Shown: positions 54,613 to 63,378, numbered from the stretch's first letter. The stretch is DNA of 64,000 nt from Rhodoferax sp. (GCF_028714215.1 NZ_JAQTMS010000002.1:62001-126000); one strand, 5' to 3'. The notes: generated by a model from the letters alone, not told the origin. Translations and numbers: made by a program.

Positions 54613-55557
54613 TTGATTCTCAGACACTTGTTTTCCCCGCCCAACAACACCCGCCTGTCCCACCTGTGCGGCCCCATGGACGAACACTTGCGCACCATCG
54701 AGGTGGCCTTGCAAGTCAAGATTGCGCACCGCCATGAGCAGTTCAAGGTGGATGGCAACAAGGCCAATGCCAAGCGTGGCATGGAGATGCTGCAAGCCCT
54801 GTACGAGATGGCGGCGCGCCCGATCGAGCCGGCCACCGTGCAGTTGATGCTGGCCGGCGACGCCGACCTGGACGGCGCTGACAGCGTGACCTTGAAAACC
54901 AAGCGCAACGACCTGAAAGCCCGCACCCTGAACCAGGCCACTTACCTGGACAGCATCGCCGGCCACGACATCACCTTCGGCATCGGCCCGGCCGGCACCG
55001 GCAAAACCTATCTGGCCGTAGCGATGGCGGTGGACGCCTTGCAGCGCAGCACCGTGCAGCGCATTGTGCTGACGCGCCCGGCGGTGGAAGCGGGCGAGCG
55101 CCTGGGCTACTTGCCGGGCGACCTGGCGCAAAAAATCGACCCCTATCTGCGCCCCCTGTACGACGCGCTGTACGACTTGATGGGTTTCGAGCAGGTGCAA
55201 AAGGCCCTGGAACGGCAAACCATCGAGATCGCCCCGCTGGCCTTCATGCGCGGACGCACCCTGAACACCGCCTTCGTGATTCTGGACGAGGCGCAAAACA
55301 CCACGCCCGAGCAGATGAAGATGTTCCTGACCCGCATCGGCTTTGGCTCCAAGGCGGTGGTGACAGGCGACGTAAGCCAGATCGACCTGCCCAAAACCCA
55401 GCTCAGCGGCCTGATCGACGCCGAGCGCGTGCTCAAGCGCGTGCCGGGCATTGCCATCTGCCGCTTCACCAGCGCCGATGTGGTGCGCCATCCGCTGGTC
55501 GCGCGCATTGTCGATGCTTACGATTCGTCGCGCAAAAGAGCTGCGTCGCTGCCCTGA
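54613..55557 (+). CDS. PhoH-like ATPase
   Basis: 314 residues from a TTG with AGGAA eight bases upstream. An N-terminal KH-like segment ([20 protein letters not shown]) leads to the PhoH domain: [20 protein letters not shown] as Walker A near residue 125, [20 protein letters not shown], and [20 protein letters not shown] as Walker B, ending [15 protein letters not shown]. PhoH-type ATPases are linked to RNA metabolism. ybeY follows after three bases, the conserved phoH-ybeY pairing involved in 16S rRNA maturation and ribosome quality control. Confidence 0.93.
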   Translation: MILRHLFSPPNNTRLSHLCGPMDEHLRTIEVALQVKIAHRHEQFKVDGNKANAKRGMEMLQALYEMAARPIEPATVQLMLAGDADLDGADSVTLKTKRNDLKARTLNQATYLDSIAGHDITFGIGPAGTGKTYLAVAMAVDALQRSTVQRIVLTRPAVEAGERLGYLPGDLAQKIDPYLRPLYDALYDLMGFEQVQKALERQTIEIAPLAFMRGRTLNTAFVILDEAQNTTPEQMKMFLTRIGFGSKAVVTGDVSQIDLPKTQLSGLIDAERVLKRVPGIAICRFTSADVVRHPLVARIVDAYDSSRKRAASLP

Positions 55558-55560
55558 ATC

Positions 55561-56028
55561 ATGCTCAACCGTCTGACACTGTCATTGCAATTCGGCAAGT
55601 TCCCGGATGCAGCGGCGCACCGCGCCGCACTACCTCGCCACCAGGTGACGCGCTGGATTCGCCATGCCCTGCAAAGTGACGCCGAGATCACGGTGCGCGT
55701 GGTCGATGCGGAGGAAGGCCGGGCCTTGAACCGCGACTACCGGCACAAGGACTACGCCACCAATGTGCTGACCTTCGACTACGCGCAACAGCCCATCGTC
55801 AGCGCCGACCTGGTGTTATGCGCCCCGGTCGTGGCAACCGAGGCCCGGGAGAACGGCAAGACGCTGCAAGCCCACTACGCGCACCTGCTGGTGCACGGGG
55901 TCTTGCACGCGCAAGGCTGGGAGCACGAGAGCAACGTCACTGACGCGCTGGCGATGGAAGCACGCGAGGCGCTGATCCTTGCCGGCTTGGGGTTTGACAA
56001 CCCCTACCAAGAAATGTCCCAGCACTAG
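55561..56028 (+). CDS. ybeY: Endoribonuclease YbeY, 16S rRNA maturation
   Basis: 155 residues. The zinc site is in [17 protein letters not shown] (H...H.....H), the diagnostic H3 motif. [20 protein letters not shown] is the other conserved block (LN..yR..d..TnVLSF). It is a single-strand RNase needed for 3' processing of 16S rRNA and for stress survival. The TAG stop is followed at once by a hairpin related to the MITE-like element. Confidence 0.95.
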   Translation: MLNRLTLSLQFGKFPDAAAHRAALPRHQVTRWIRHALQSDAEITVRVVDAEEGRALNRDYRHKDYATNVLTFDYAQQPIVSADLVLCAPVVATEARENGKTLQAHYAHLLVHGVLHAQGWEHESNVTDALAMEAREALILAGLGFDNPYQEMSQH

Positions 56029-56050
56029 CTCAGACACCGAGGTATCTGAG
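56029..56050 (+). repeat. Hairpin related to the 47.6-kb element; possible ybeY terminator
   Basis: CTCAGA and TCTGAG enclose CACCGAGGTA. The segment matches the terminal sequence of the 47629-47868 element (TCAGACAC-GAGGT-TC shared with one-base changes). It is either a decayed end of another copy or the same repeat reused as a terminator after ybeY; no T-run follows. Confidence 0.5.
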
Positions 56051-56107
56051 CACTGGCAATCGTCGGGCGTGGCGGGCGGGCGGCGCCAGCCCGACCGCTG
56101 TTGCCTC

Positions 56108-56461
56108 TTACTGGGACAGAATCCAGCCGACCAGATTCTTGATCTCGGCCGCGTCCTTGGTGGCGATGACTTTGTGTTCTTCTTCGGTGCCATCTTGCTG
56201 CTTGACCTTGGGCGCTTTGGTCACGGCGTCTATCAGTTTGGCCTCGGCATCTGCTTTGCCCTTCCATTTCGCCGCTATCTTCTTGAATGAAGCCGCTTTT
56301 TTGTCCTTGTCTATCGCATGGCATTTCAGGCAGTCACTCTTCTTTGCCAACGCCGCAGCGGCGTCGGCATTGACGGCGGCGTAGGAAGCGCTGGAAAACG
56401 CGACCGCCACAACACCCAGGACTGACAAAGCGACCAGTTTTTGAGGAATTGAAAGTTTCAT
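56108..56461 (-). CDS. Small class I cytochrome c
   Basis: 117 residues from the ATG at 56461 with AAGGAAA upstream. A signal peptide (MKLSIPQKLVALSVLGVVAV...ASYAA) leads to a periplasmic domain with one heme site, KKSDCLKCHAIDKDKKAASF (CxxCH). A late KDAAEIKNLVGWILSQ helix lies where the family's C-terminal helix ends in 'i..W.l.l'. No Met ligand is obvious near the expected position: the region reads KQQDGTEEEHKVIATKDA. It resembles cytochrome c551/c552-type carriers. It may carry electrons for the nearby multiheme module, but it is transcribed away from it. Confidence 0.85.
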   Translation of the reverse strand: MKLSIPQKLVALSVLGVVAVAFSSASYAAVNADAAAALAKKSDCLKCHAIDKDKKAASFKKIAAKWKGKADAEAKLIDAVTKAPKVKQQDGTEEEHKVIATKDAAEIKNLVGWILSQ

Positions 56462-56879
56462 TGCAAGGTTTCCTTTTGAGTTCCGTCTCATTGCATTTGA
56501 CGGATGAATACCATCATTGACACCGATAACAGCCTGCGGGTCGGGATGACCAAAACAGGTGCCGCATCATTTTGCGCGGCTTCAAGGCGCTGCTTGACAA
56601 CATCTGAGAGGTCTCTGATCTGGGTCAACGCAAAAGTGGTCAGTCCGGACACCAGGGCCGATCACACCCGAGTGGCTTCGAATTTCACCGCATATAAAAA
56701 ATGTTCCCTGCTTTGCCTCCGTATCCCGTTGATTGCACGGGACTTTCCTGTTTTTACGCGTAAAAATGTATATAAAAATTGTACTTTGATTCACTAAAAA
56801 TCATCAAAAACCAACTTCCACCTTCTGCGAACTCATGTAAGTAATTGATATTTAATAGGATTTAGATAGATTTTGGATG

Positions 56880-56894
56880 TGGCACGGGGCTTGC
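56880..56894 (+). promoter_or_regulatory. Sigma-54 (RpoN) promoter
   Basis: TGGCAC, five bases (GGGGC), then TTGC reproduces the -24/-12 consensus exactly. It lies 42 bases before the first receiver gene, in an AT-rich leader. The nearby NtrC-family activator gene (60251-61675) makes it a credible functional promoter for the downstream receiver and cytochrome genes. The rest of 56462-56879 shows no gene; activator-binding sites are expected there but I could not define one. Confidence 0.8.
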
Positions 56895-56935
56895 GTTCAG
56901 TCTCTCGCAAGCACGAGATGCCGGAGGTAAACCAA

Positions 56936-57355
56936 ATGAATGAGAAAGCCAAGATCCTGGTCGTTGACGACGAGGAGGTCATTCGACTCAGTTATCTCCG
57001 AGCCCTCTCCGGAGAACGGTGCAAGGTGGAGGCGGTAAATAACGGCAGCGATGCCCTGCAAATGATGGGGCAGTATCCGTTCGATGTCGTGCTGCTGGAT
57101 CAGCGCATGCCAGGAATCGACGGCATGTCGGTGTTGAAGACCATCAAGGAAAAGTGGCCCGATAGCGAGGTGATCATGATCACCGGGTACCCCGCGGTTG
57201 AGTCCGCCAAGGAGGCGGTAACCCTGGGCGCCTATGACTACCTGGCCAAGCCGATAGGCCCGGACGACGTCATCAACGCGGCCAACGGCGCCATGCAACA
57301 TAAAAGGTGGGCTTTGCACCATGAACGCCAGGCGCAGTGCGCCAACGTTCGGTAG
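56936..57355 (+). CDS. Single-domain response regulator (receiver only)
   Basis: 139 residues; GGAGG eight bases before ATG 56936. A complete receiver: ILVVDDEEVIRLSYLRAL with the acidic pair, VVLLDQRMPGIDGMSVLKTI with phospho-Asp 55, and EVIMITGYPAVESAKEAVTL and YLAKPIGPDD with the Thr/Lys switch residues. No output domain follows, only a short basic tail. It is the first gene after the sigma-54 promoter. It may act as a phosphate sink or a partner of the kinase at 61672-63306. Confidence 0.9.
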   Translation: MNEKAKILVVDDEEVIRLSYLRALSGERCKVEAVNNGSDALQMMGQYPFDVVLLDQRMPGIDGMSVLKTIKEKWPDSEVIMITGYPAVESAKEAVTLGAYDYLAKPIGPDDVINAANGAMQHKRWALHHERQAQCANVR

Positions 57356-57434
57356 CGATCAAACGATGTGGGAAATGTGTTTCGGACTTGTAGCAATTTT
57401 GCTGCTGAAGCTGTTTTGATGAAGGAGAAATGTC

Positions 57435-58019
57435 ATGGGTGCTCTGCGTAAGGTGCTGGTTGTCGATGACGACCCCGTGGTCGGCAAGAGTTTCAACCGC
57501 GTTCTTTCCGAAGAAAAAGGCTATCGGGTCATCACCGCCCAAAATGCCGCCGAAGCGTTGGAGAGGCTGCGCGAACAAGAATACGACGTCGTCTTTACCG
57601 ACATCAAGATGCCCGGCATGGACGGCGTCGAATTGACGGAACGGGTGAAGGCCAGCCGGCCCTGGACACCCGTGGTCATTGTGACCGGTTATGGCACCAC
57701 CGCCAATGAGGAAAGGGCCAAGGCGGCAGGCGTATCGGACTTTATACACAAACCCCTGTCGCCTGAAATGATTGAGGAAAGCGCCGTTCAAGCGCTGCGC
57801 CACCCGGCGCCAGAAAGTGTTGTCAAGGCAAGCGCGAGCCCGCTCCAAAGTGTCCCGGGCGAGGCGCCTGAAGAGGGTGGCAGGATCAAGAACATCGCCC
57901 TTTTCCTGGCCGCTCCCTTCATCGGTTTGGCTTATGCCGTGATGCTCCCCTTCGTCGGCCTTGGCATGCTGGCCTGGCTTGGCGGGCGGGCCTTGCTGAC
58001 GAAGACTCCTAAAGAATGA
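57435..58019 (+). CDS. Receiver protein with C-terminal membrane tail
   Basis: 194 residues. Residues 1-125 form a canonical receiver: KVLVVDDDPVVGKSFNRVLS, FTDIKMPGMDGVELTERVKA with Asp 56, PVVIVTGYGTTANEERAKAA, and FIHKPLSPEMIEE. A linker (about 126-148) is followed by a hydrophobic region, NIALFLAAPFIGLAYAVMLP and FVGLGMLAWLGGRALL, long enough for one or two membrane spans. That is unusual for a receiver, which is normally cytosolic. The tail could tether the protein to the membrane beside the multiheme cytochrome or the sensor kinase. Confidence 0.85.
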   Translation: MGALRKVLVVDDDPVVGKSFNRVLSEEKGYRVITAQNAAEALERLREQEYDVVFTDIKMPGMDGVELTERVKASRPWTPVVIVTGYGTTANEERAKAAGVSDFIHKPLSPEMIEESAVQALRHPAPESVVKASASPLQSVPGEAPEEGGRIKNIALFLAAPFIGLAYAVMLPFVGLGMLAWLGGRALLTKTPKE

Positions 58020-58145
58020 AGCTTTGAGCTACATCACAAATCCCGCAATGAATTCTCACGCCAGAAATAGGCAAACCGCATCCGGGGGAGACAATCTTCC
58101 GGATGGTTTTGTTGCCGGCAAAAATCAACAGATAGGGGAACCCGA

Positions 58146-59549
58146 ATGAAAAGCTCCCGCACGATGGGCCACCTGCTCCAGTCATCCCGCGCCATGCGTC
58201 TGATGGTGACGAGCCTGCTTGCGCTGGTCCTGACCTTTGTGGGTTTGAACGCCCACGCGGCCCAGGCCGAGTTGTCCAAGGAGGACAAAGCTTGCCTGTC
58301 TTGTCACGACAAGGAGGGTTTGGTCAAAACACTGGAGAGCGGAGAAATTCTCTCCCTGGGTATTTCGACCAAAGCCTACGTCGAGTCGATGCACCTCGGA
58401 ACCAGTTGCGAGGACTGTCATTCGAATCTCGACGGAAAAACCCATGGCAAGGTAAAGAAGCCGATCAGCAGCAAACGCGATTTCTCGCTCACCATGCGTG
58501 AAACCTGCCGCGACTGTCACAAGAAGAAATTCACGCAGTACGAAGACAGCGTCCACGCAGCGTCGATAAAAGCCGGCAGCAAGAAGGCTCCTTTATGTTC
58601 CGATTGCCACAATCCGCATACCGTGCGCTCGGTAAAAATCGTCGCGCCGATCACGGACACCCCTTGCGCCAAATGCCACCAGGATATCTTCAAGGCCTAT
58701 GCCAAGGATGTCCATGGCCAGGAGCGTATTGCCAAAGGCATCAGCGCCCCGCTGTGCGCGGGTTGCCACCAGGCGCATGCCGTCCAGGCCGCCTCCTTGG
58801 GCGATGGCGTGAAAGACGCCTGCCTTGCCTGCCACAAAGAGGCGGTAACTCAGCACAAGGACTGGTTGCCCAATACGGCACTGCACTTTGAGGCGATCTC
58901 CTGCCCGGTCTGTCATGCGCCGGATGCGCAACGCCGGGTCAATCTCAGGCTCTATGACGGCACGGCAAAACGCCAGGTGGCGGAAAAAACCGGTGTGCCG
59001 AAATTCCAAAAACGTACCGATGCCGCCGACAGCAAGGACATGGGTCTGGACGAGCGGGCCTTGTGGAGCTTGCTGAAGGAATTCAATCAGGACGGCGGCG
59101 ACGGCAAAATGGTGTTGCGCGGCCGCCTGGAAGTGCGCTCGGGCGTCGAAGCCCATCAGTTGAGCGACAAGTCCAAAGCCATCAAGGACTGCGATACCTG
59201 CCACAAGGAAGGTGCCGCCGCCTTTCAAAGCGTGACGCTGACGATCGCCGGTCCGGATGGCAGGCCGTTGCGCCATGGCATCCAGAAAGATGTGTTGAAT
59301 TCCTTGACCTCGATGGACTCGGTGCGCGGGTTTTACGCCATCGGCAGCACCCGCATCAAGCTGCTCGACACCTTGCTGGTACTGGTCTTGCTGGGCGCCA
59401 TCAGCGTACCGCTGGGGCACATGACGATCAAGCGCTTGTTCAAGAGCGTAAGGGAAAAACTCGAGGCCGAGAGACTCGCGGCCCTTGCGACTGCCGACCA
59501 GCCAGCGCCAACCGGCCATCGTCAGGCCGATGACAACGTCTCAAAATAG
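58146..59549 (+). CDS. Nine-heme membrane-anchored cytochrome c
   Basis: 467 residues with nine CxxCH motifs: CLSCH, CEDCH, CRDCH, CSDCH, CAKCH, CAGCH, CLACH, CPVCH and CDTCH. An N-terminal hydrophobic signal/anchor (MVTSLLALVLTFVGLNAHAA) and a C-terminal span (LLDTLLVLVLLGAISVPLGH) place the heme domain in the periplasm. The arrangement (eight hemes in the first 265 residues, one near 355) resembles multiheme donors of respiratory chains. A short cytoplasmic tail follows. With the b561 subunit 12 bases downstream it could pass electrons between quinones and periplasmic acceptors. Substrate unknown. Confidence 0.88.
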   Translation: MKSSRTMGHLLQSSRAMRLMVTSLLALVLTFVGLNAHAAQAELSKEDKACLSCHDKEGLVKTLESGEILSLGISTKAYVESMHLGTSCEDCHSNLDGKTHGKVKKPISSKRDFSLTMRETCRDCHKKKFTQYEDSVHAASIKAGSKKAPLCSDCHNPHTVRSVKIVAPITDTPCAKCHQDIFKAYAKDVHGQERIAKGISAPLCAGCHQAHAVQAASLGDGVKDACLACHKEAVTQHKDWLPNTALHFEAISCPVCHAPDAQRRVNLRLYDGTAKRQVAEKTGVPKFQKRTDAADSKDMGLDERALWSLLKEFNQDGGDGKMVLRGRLEVRSGVEAHQLSDKSKAIKDCDTCHKEGAAAFQSVTLTIAGPDGRPLRHGIQKDVLNSLTSMDSVRGFYAIGSTRIKLLDTLLVLVLLGAISVPLGHMTIKRLFKSVREKLEAERLAALATADQPAPTGHRQADDNVSK

Positions 59550-59561
59550 CAGGAAATCGCC

Positions 59562-60206
59562 ATGCAAAAACTCTATATCCATCCCCTCCCGGTCAGGCTC
59601 TGGCACTGGACCAACGCCTTCGGTTTCGTCCTGCTGATCGCCACCGGGCTGCAGATCAGGTACCTGGACCTGGTCCAGGTGCTGTCGTTCAGGACGGCGG
59701 TGGTCGCCCACAACTGGATTGGCTTTGTCCTGATCGCCAATTTTTTTGTCTGGCTGGGCTTCTATCTGTTCACCGACAAGATCAAGGTCTATCACCCTGA
59801 ATTGAGTCCGCGAAAGTACTTCCAGGCCAGCTTCCGGCAGATGCAGTTCTATGGCTATGGCATTTTCAGGGGCGAGCCCAATCCGCATCATCCCAGCGCC
59901 TACCGCAAATTCAATGCCTTGCAAAGCATGATGTACCAGATCATCATGATGCTGCTGGTGCCTATCATGTTCTTCACGGGCTTGCTGATGTGGGACGTGA
60001 CGCGCTTTTCTTCCATGGTGGAACTGTTCGGCGGCGTGCGCGTCGTCGACACCGTGCACGTTCTGCTGTTCATCGTATTCAGCGGCTTCATCATCGTGCA
60101 CGTTTACCTGGCCAGCCTGGGCCACACGCCGACGGCACATTTCAAGGCCATGATCACCGGCTACGAGGAACTCGAAGACGAACCGAAAACTGGTGCCGGC
60201 TCCTGA
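59562..60206 (+). CDS. Cytochrome b561 / hydrogenase-type b subunit
   Basis: 214 residues with four to five membrane helices. The heme-binding histidines are visible: HPLPVRLWHWTNAFGFVLLI with His in helix 1, VVAHNWIGFVLIANFFVWLG in helix 2, and VVDTVHVLLFIVFSGFIIVH with two His in the last helix. This fits the Ni/Fe-hydrogenase b-type/formate dehydrogenase gamma family, which links quinone to periplasmic redox proteins. It lies 12 bases after the nine-heme cytochrome, so the two probably form a membrane electron-transfer pair. Confidence 0.9.
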   Translation: MQKLYIHPLPVRLWHWTNAFGFVLLIATGLQIRYLDLVQVLSFRTAVVAHNWIGFVLIANFFVWLGFYLFTDKIKVYHPELSPRKYFQASFRQMQFYGYGIFRGEPNPHHPSAYRKFNALQSMMYQIIMMLLVPIMFFTGLLMWDVTRFSSMVELFGGVRVVDTVHVLLFIVFSGFIIVHVYLASLGHTPTAHFKAMITGYEELEDEPKTGAGS

Positions 60207-60250
60207 AAAATGGCGGCGCGCCGTTGCGCGCTGCTCAGCGGTACCTCAGT

Positions 60251-61675
60251 TCAGGAGGGCTGGGATTCGTCGGGGCCGTACTCGGTGTCGCGGACCCGAA
60301 TGTTGTACTTCTTCATCAGGGCCTGAAAATTGGAGCGCTGCATGCCGGTTTCTTCCGCGCTTTTGGTGACGTTGGACGCGTTTCGTTTCAGCGTCTCCTG
60401 AATAAACAGTTTTTCAACATCCTCCACCGATTTCTCCCTGGCGATTTTCTTCAATCGCTTGAGGTCCTCACCGGTTCTCGGGACTTCCAGATCAAGCCGC
60501 GGCGAAGAATCGATGATGTTGACCAGGTGCGCCCGGTGAATGACTTTGTCGGAAGCCAGGATCACGGCCCGATGTATCGTGTTTTCCAATTCCCTGACGT
60601 TGCCCGGCCAGTCATAGTTGACCAGCGTGCTCATGGCGGCCTCCGAAATTTCGGACACCGGCTTTTCCAGTTCATTGCAGAACGTCTTGAGGAAGTGAAA
60701 AGCCAGTGCCGGGATGTCGTCGCGGCGTTCTCTCAAGGCCGGCGCGTGGATCGGAAAGACATTGATCCGGTAGTAGAGATCCTCCCGGAAGGTTCCTTCG
60801 GCGACCATCGCCTTGAGATCCTTGTTGGTGGCGGTGATCAGTCTGACATTGGTCTTCTGGGTGACGGTGCTGCCGACCGCCCTGAATTCGCGCTCCTGGA
60901 TGACGCGCAGCAATTTGGCCTGCGTTGCCAGCGGGATATTGCCGAACTCGTCAAGGAAAAGAGTGCCATTGTTGGCGATCTCGAACATGCCGCGCTTGTT
61001 CACCACCGCGCCGGTAAAAGAGCCCTTGGTGTGTCCGAACAATTCGCTTTCCAGCAGATTCTCGCTGAGCGTGTTGCAATCCACGGTGACAAACGGCTGG
61101 TCCTTGCGCAGACTGTTGTAATGAATGGCCCGGGCAATCATTTCCTTGCCGGTTCCGCTCTCCCCGGTGATCAGCACGGTGGTGTTGGTAGGCGCGCACT
61201 TGGCAATCAGTCCATAGACCGCCTGCATCGGCGCACTGGCGCCAATGATGTTCTCAAAACGGTATTTGGAGCCGACTTCGGTCTTCAGATTGCGGTTCTC
61301 CTGCAGCAAGCGGCGTCGCTCCAGCGCGCGATCCACCACGTGCTTGAGTTCATCCGGGTCAAACGGTTTAGGCAGGTAATCAAACGCGCCCAGCTTCATG
61401 GCCTTGACCGCGGTCTGAATCTGGGACAGCCCGGTCACCATGATCACGTCAACGTCAGGATGTCTCTCCTTCACCTGCTGCAACACCTCCAGGCCGTCGA
61501 CGCCAGGCATCATGATGTCGAGAATCATCAGGTCGTACTCGGTCTCGTCGACTTTCCTCAAGGCCTCCTGGCCGTCCAGCGTGGAATCAACGAGATAACT
61601 GCTGTCGCTGAGGATGCGCCGACAACTCCGGATGACAATTTCCTCGTCGTCAACAATCAGAATTCTGGCACTCAT
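60251..61675 (-). CDS. NtrC-family sigma-54-dependent response regulator
   Basis: 474 residues. The receiver (1-120) has ILIVDDEEIVIRSCRRIL and phospho-Asp 53 in DLMILDIMMPGVDGLEVLQQ. The AAA+ domain has Walker A ITGESGTGKEMIARAIHYNS, the sigma-54 contact loop GSFTGAV (GAFTGA with Ser for Ala), and Walker B NGTLFLDEFGNIPL. The C-terminal Fis-type HTH is ETLKRNASNVTKSAEETGMQ with RSNFQALMKKYNI. It overlaps the kinase gene by four bases. It is the obvious activator for the sigma-54 promoter at 56880. Confidence 0.94.
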   Translation of the reverse strand: MSARILIVDDEEIVIRSCRRILSDSSYLVDSTLDGQEALRKVDETEYDLMILDIMMPGVDGLEVLQQVKERHPDVDVIMVTGLSQIQTAVKAMKLGAFDYLPKPFDPDELKHVVDRALERRRLLQENRNLKTEVGSKYRFENIIGASAPMQAVYGLIAKCAPTNTTVLITGESGTGKEMIARAIHYNSLRKDQPFVTVDCNTLSENLLESELFGHTKGSFTGAVVNKRGMFEIANNGTLFLDEFGNIPLATQAKLLRVIQEREFRAVGSTVTQKTNVRLITATNKDLKAMVAEGTFREDLYYRINVFPIHAPALRERRDDIPALAFHFLKTFCNELEKPVSEISEAAMSTLVNYDWPGNVRELENTIHRAVILASDKVIHRAHLVNIIDSSPRLDLEVPRTGEDLKRLKKIAREKSVEDVEKLFIQETLKRNASNVTKSAEETGMQRSNFQALMKKYNIRVRDTEYGPDESQPS

Positions 61676-63306
61676 GGGCTACTCTCATCTGGATGGCGTT
61701 CGGTTTCATTAAAAGGCGGCGTTATCGGCAGATAGACATGAAAAGTAGTACCCGCGCCAACAACGCTTTCAACACTGATCCTGCCGCCGTGGGCTTTGAC
61801 AATGCCATAACTGACCGACAAGCCCAGTCCGGTTCCCTTGCCAACCTCCTTGGAGGTAAAAAACGGATCGAAAATCCGCTGTAGATTGGCTTGCGGAATA
61901 CCGCAACCGGTGTCGCTGACGGCGATTTCAACCATCGGGAAGGATTCGGACTCCGGCTTTTTCGAGCTACCGGCAATCAGGGCACGGCTTTCCACCGAAA
62001 TCTTGCCTTTGCCTTCAATCGCTTGCTGGGCGTTGACCAGCAAGTTCATGACGACCTGTTTCAGCAGATCGGCGTCTCCCCACACCTGGGGCAAATCGGG
62101 ATCGAGCTTGGTCGCGATCTCGATCTGCTTCAAGGAGGCTGGACGCTCGACAAAGCGCACGGTGTCTTCAATCACCTGGTTGAGGTTGAAAAACCCCTTC
62201 ACCGGAACCTTCTCCCGCGCGAAGTCAAGCAGCCGCTTGATGATGCTGGCACAGCGCTTGGTCTCGCGGATCACCAGGTCCAAATCCTCCGCGTCCTCGC
62301 TCCCCTCCGGCGCTTTCTTGCGCATCAAGGAGGTGAAAGTCAGTACGCCGGTCAGCGGGTTATTTAACTCATGGGCAATGCCGGACGCCAGCACGCCGAT
62401 CGAAGCCAGTTTTTCGCCTTGCGCGACCTCGGCCTTGGCGGCCAGAAGCTCCTGCGTCCTCTGCGCAACTTTCTGCTCCAGTGTTTGCACCAATTCCTGC
62501 ATCTCTCGTCGTGATTCATTGAGGGCGCCGGTCATCTGGTTGAAAGAGCCGGCAACGCGCCCAAATTCATCATCACTGCGCACCGGAATATTTTGGTCTA
62601 GGCTGCCGGCAGCGATCTTCTTGGCACCGGACTCCAGGTCTTTCAGGGGCACGTAGATCAGGCGCTGAAGCAAGACGCCGATGCTGATGGAGAAAAGGAG
62701 AATGAAGCCGACCGAGCTGCCAATGACGTGAACGGCGTGCGTCTTCATTGACTGGTCCAGCTCATCCAGGGAGTAGGCAATATCGACGATGCCAAGCACC
62801 GACTGACTGACCGGGTGCTCATGGCATGACGCCGATGAGCAGGAGGGCTCGTTGCGTATCGCGTGCATGGTGCCAAGAACTCGGTGCCCGTCCGCTGTTT
62901 CAATTATTTTCCAGCGCTTGTCGTCGGGGACCTGCTTCAGGGGCTGACTGGTCAGGTGGCAGTTGATGCAGGGCTCGTCTTTTTGTTCAACCGAGTACCC
63001 AACTTCTGATTTGCGGTTTGAATGAATGATCGTGCCGTCCTTGCTGATCACCCGGATACGCTCAATGCCTTTTTGCTTGCTGATGTCCTCGATGATCTTC
63101 TCAACAATGTCACGCTTGTTCACCAACATCGTATAGCGGGTGCTGGCAACCACCATTTCTGCAATTTGGGTGACATGTCTGGAAACCACGCTTTGCAGGT
63201 CTTCCTGCCGGTGTTTCAGAAACAGCAGCGTGAACAGGACCATCGCCATTGAAAGGACAATGATCAGATACAGACTGATTTTGAACCTGAGACTATTTTT
63301 GGGCAT
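61672..63306 (-). CDS. Heme-c-motif sensor histidine kinase
   Basis: 544 residues. TM1 lies at about 8-30 and TM2 at about 187-210, enclosing a periplasmic domain with CINCH (113-117) and CSSASCH (156-162), which are a CxxCH and a CX4CH-like heme-c site. HAMP follows (PLKDLESGAKKIAAGSLDQN), then a coiled coil, HisKA with SGIAHELNNPLTGVLTFTSL (phospho-His), and HATPase with NLLVNAQQAIEGKGK, VSDTGCGIPQANLQRIFDPF and GKGTGLGLSVSYGIVKAHGG. Heme in the sensor suggests sensing of redox state or a gas such as NO, CO or O2. It is coupled to the NtrC gene by an ATGA overlap. Confidence 0.92.
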   Translation of the reverse strand: MPKNSLRFKISLYLIIVLSMAMVLFTLLFLKHRQEDLQSVVSRHVTQIAEMVVASTRYTMLVNKRDIVEKIIEDISKQKGIERIRVISKDGTIIHSNRKSEVGYSVEQKDEPCINCHLTSQPLKQVPDDKRWKIIETADGHRVLGTMHAIRNEPSCSSASCHEHPVSQSVLGIVDIAYSLDELDQSMKTHAVHVIGSSVGFILLFSISIGVLLQRLIYVPLKDLESGAKKIAAGSLDQNIPVRSDDEFGRVAGSFNQMTGALNESRREMQELVQTLEQKVAQRTQELLAAKAEVAQGEKLASIGVLASGIAHELNNPLTGVLTFTSLMRKKAPEGSEDAEDLDLVIRETKRCASIIKRLLDFAREKVPVKGFFNLNQVIEDTVRFVERPASLKQIEIATKLDPDLPQVWGDADLLKQVVMNLLVNAQQAIEGKGKISVESRALIAGSSKKPESESFPMVEIAVSDTGCGIPQANLQRIFDPFFTSKEVGKGTGLGLSVSYGIVKAHGGRISVESVVGAGTTFHVYLPITPPFNETERHPDESSP

Positions 63307-63378
63307 TTAGCAGGCGAACCCCATGCGCGAGAACGATTATGACATCGCCCTGCCAAATCACGGGGGTCAAACTGCCTC

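Noticed and set aside
58020-58145. A second sigma-54 promoter directly before the nine-heme cytochrome gene
   Set aside because: TGGTTTTGTTGCC has the wrong spacing between the GG and GC elements (seven bases rather than ten).
59990-61735. A 581-codon open frame on the plus strand
   Set aside because: It is antisense to the NtrC gene, has low-complexity Arg/His/Gln-rich composition and no family motifs; the opposite strand encodes a perfect NtrC protein. It is a high-GC shadow.
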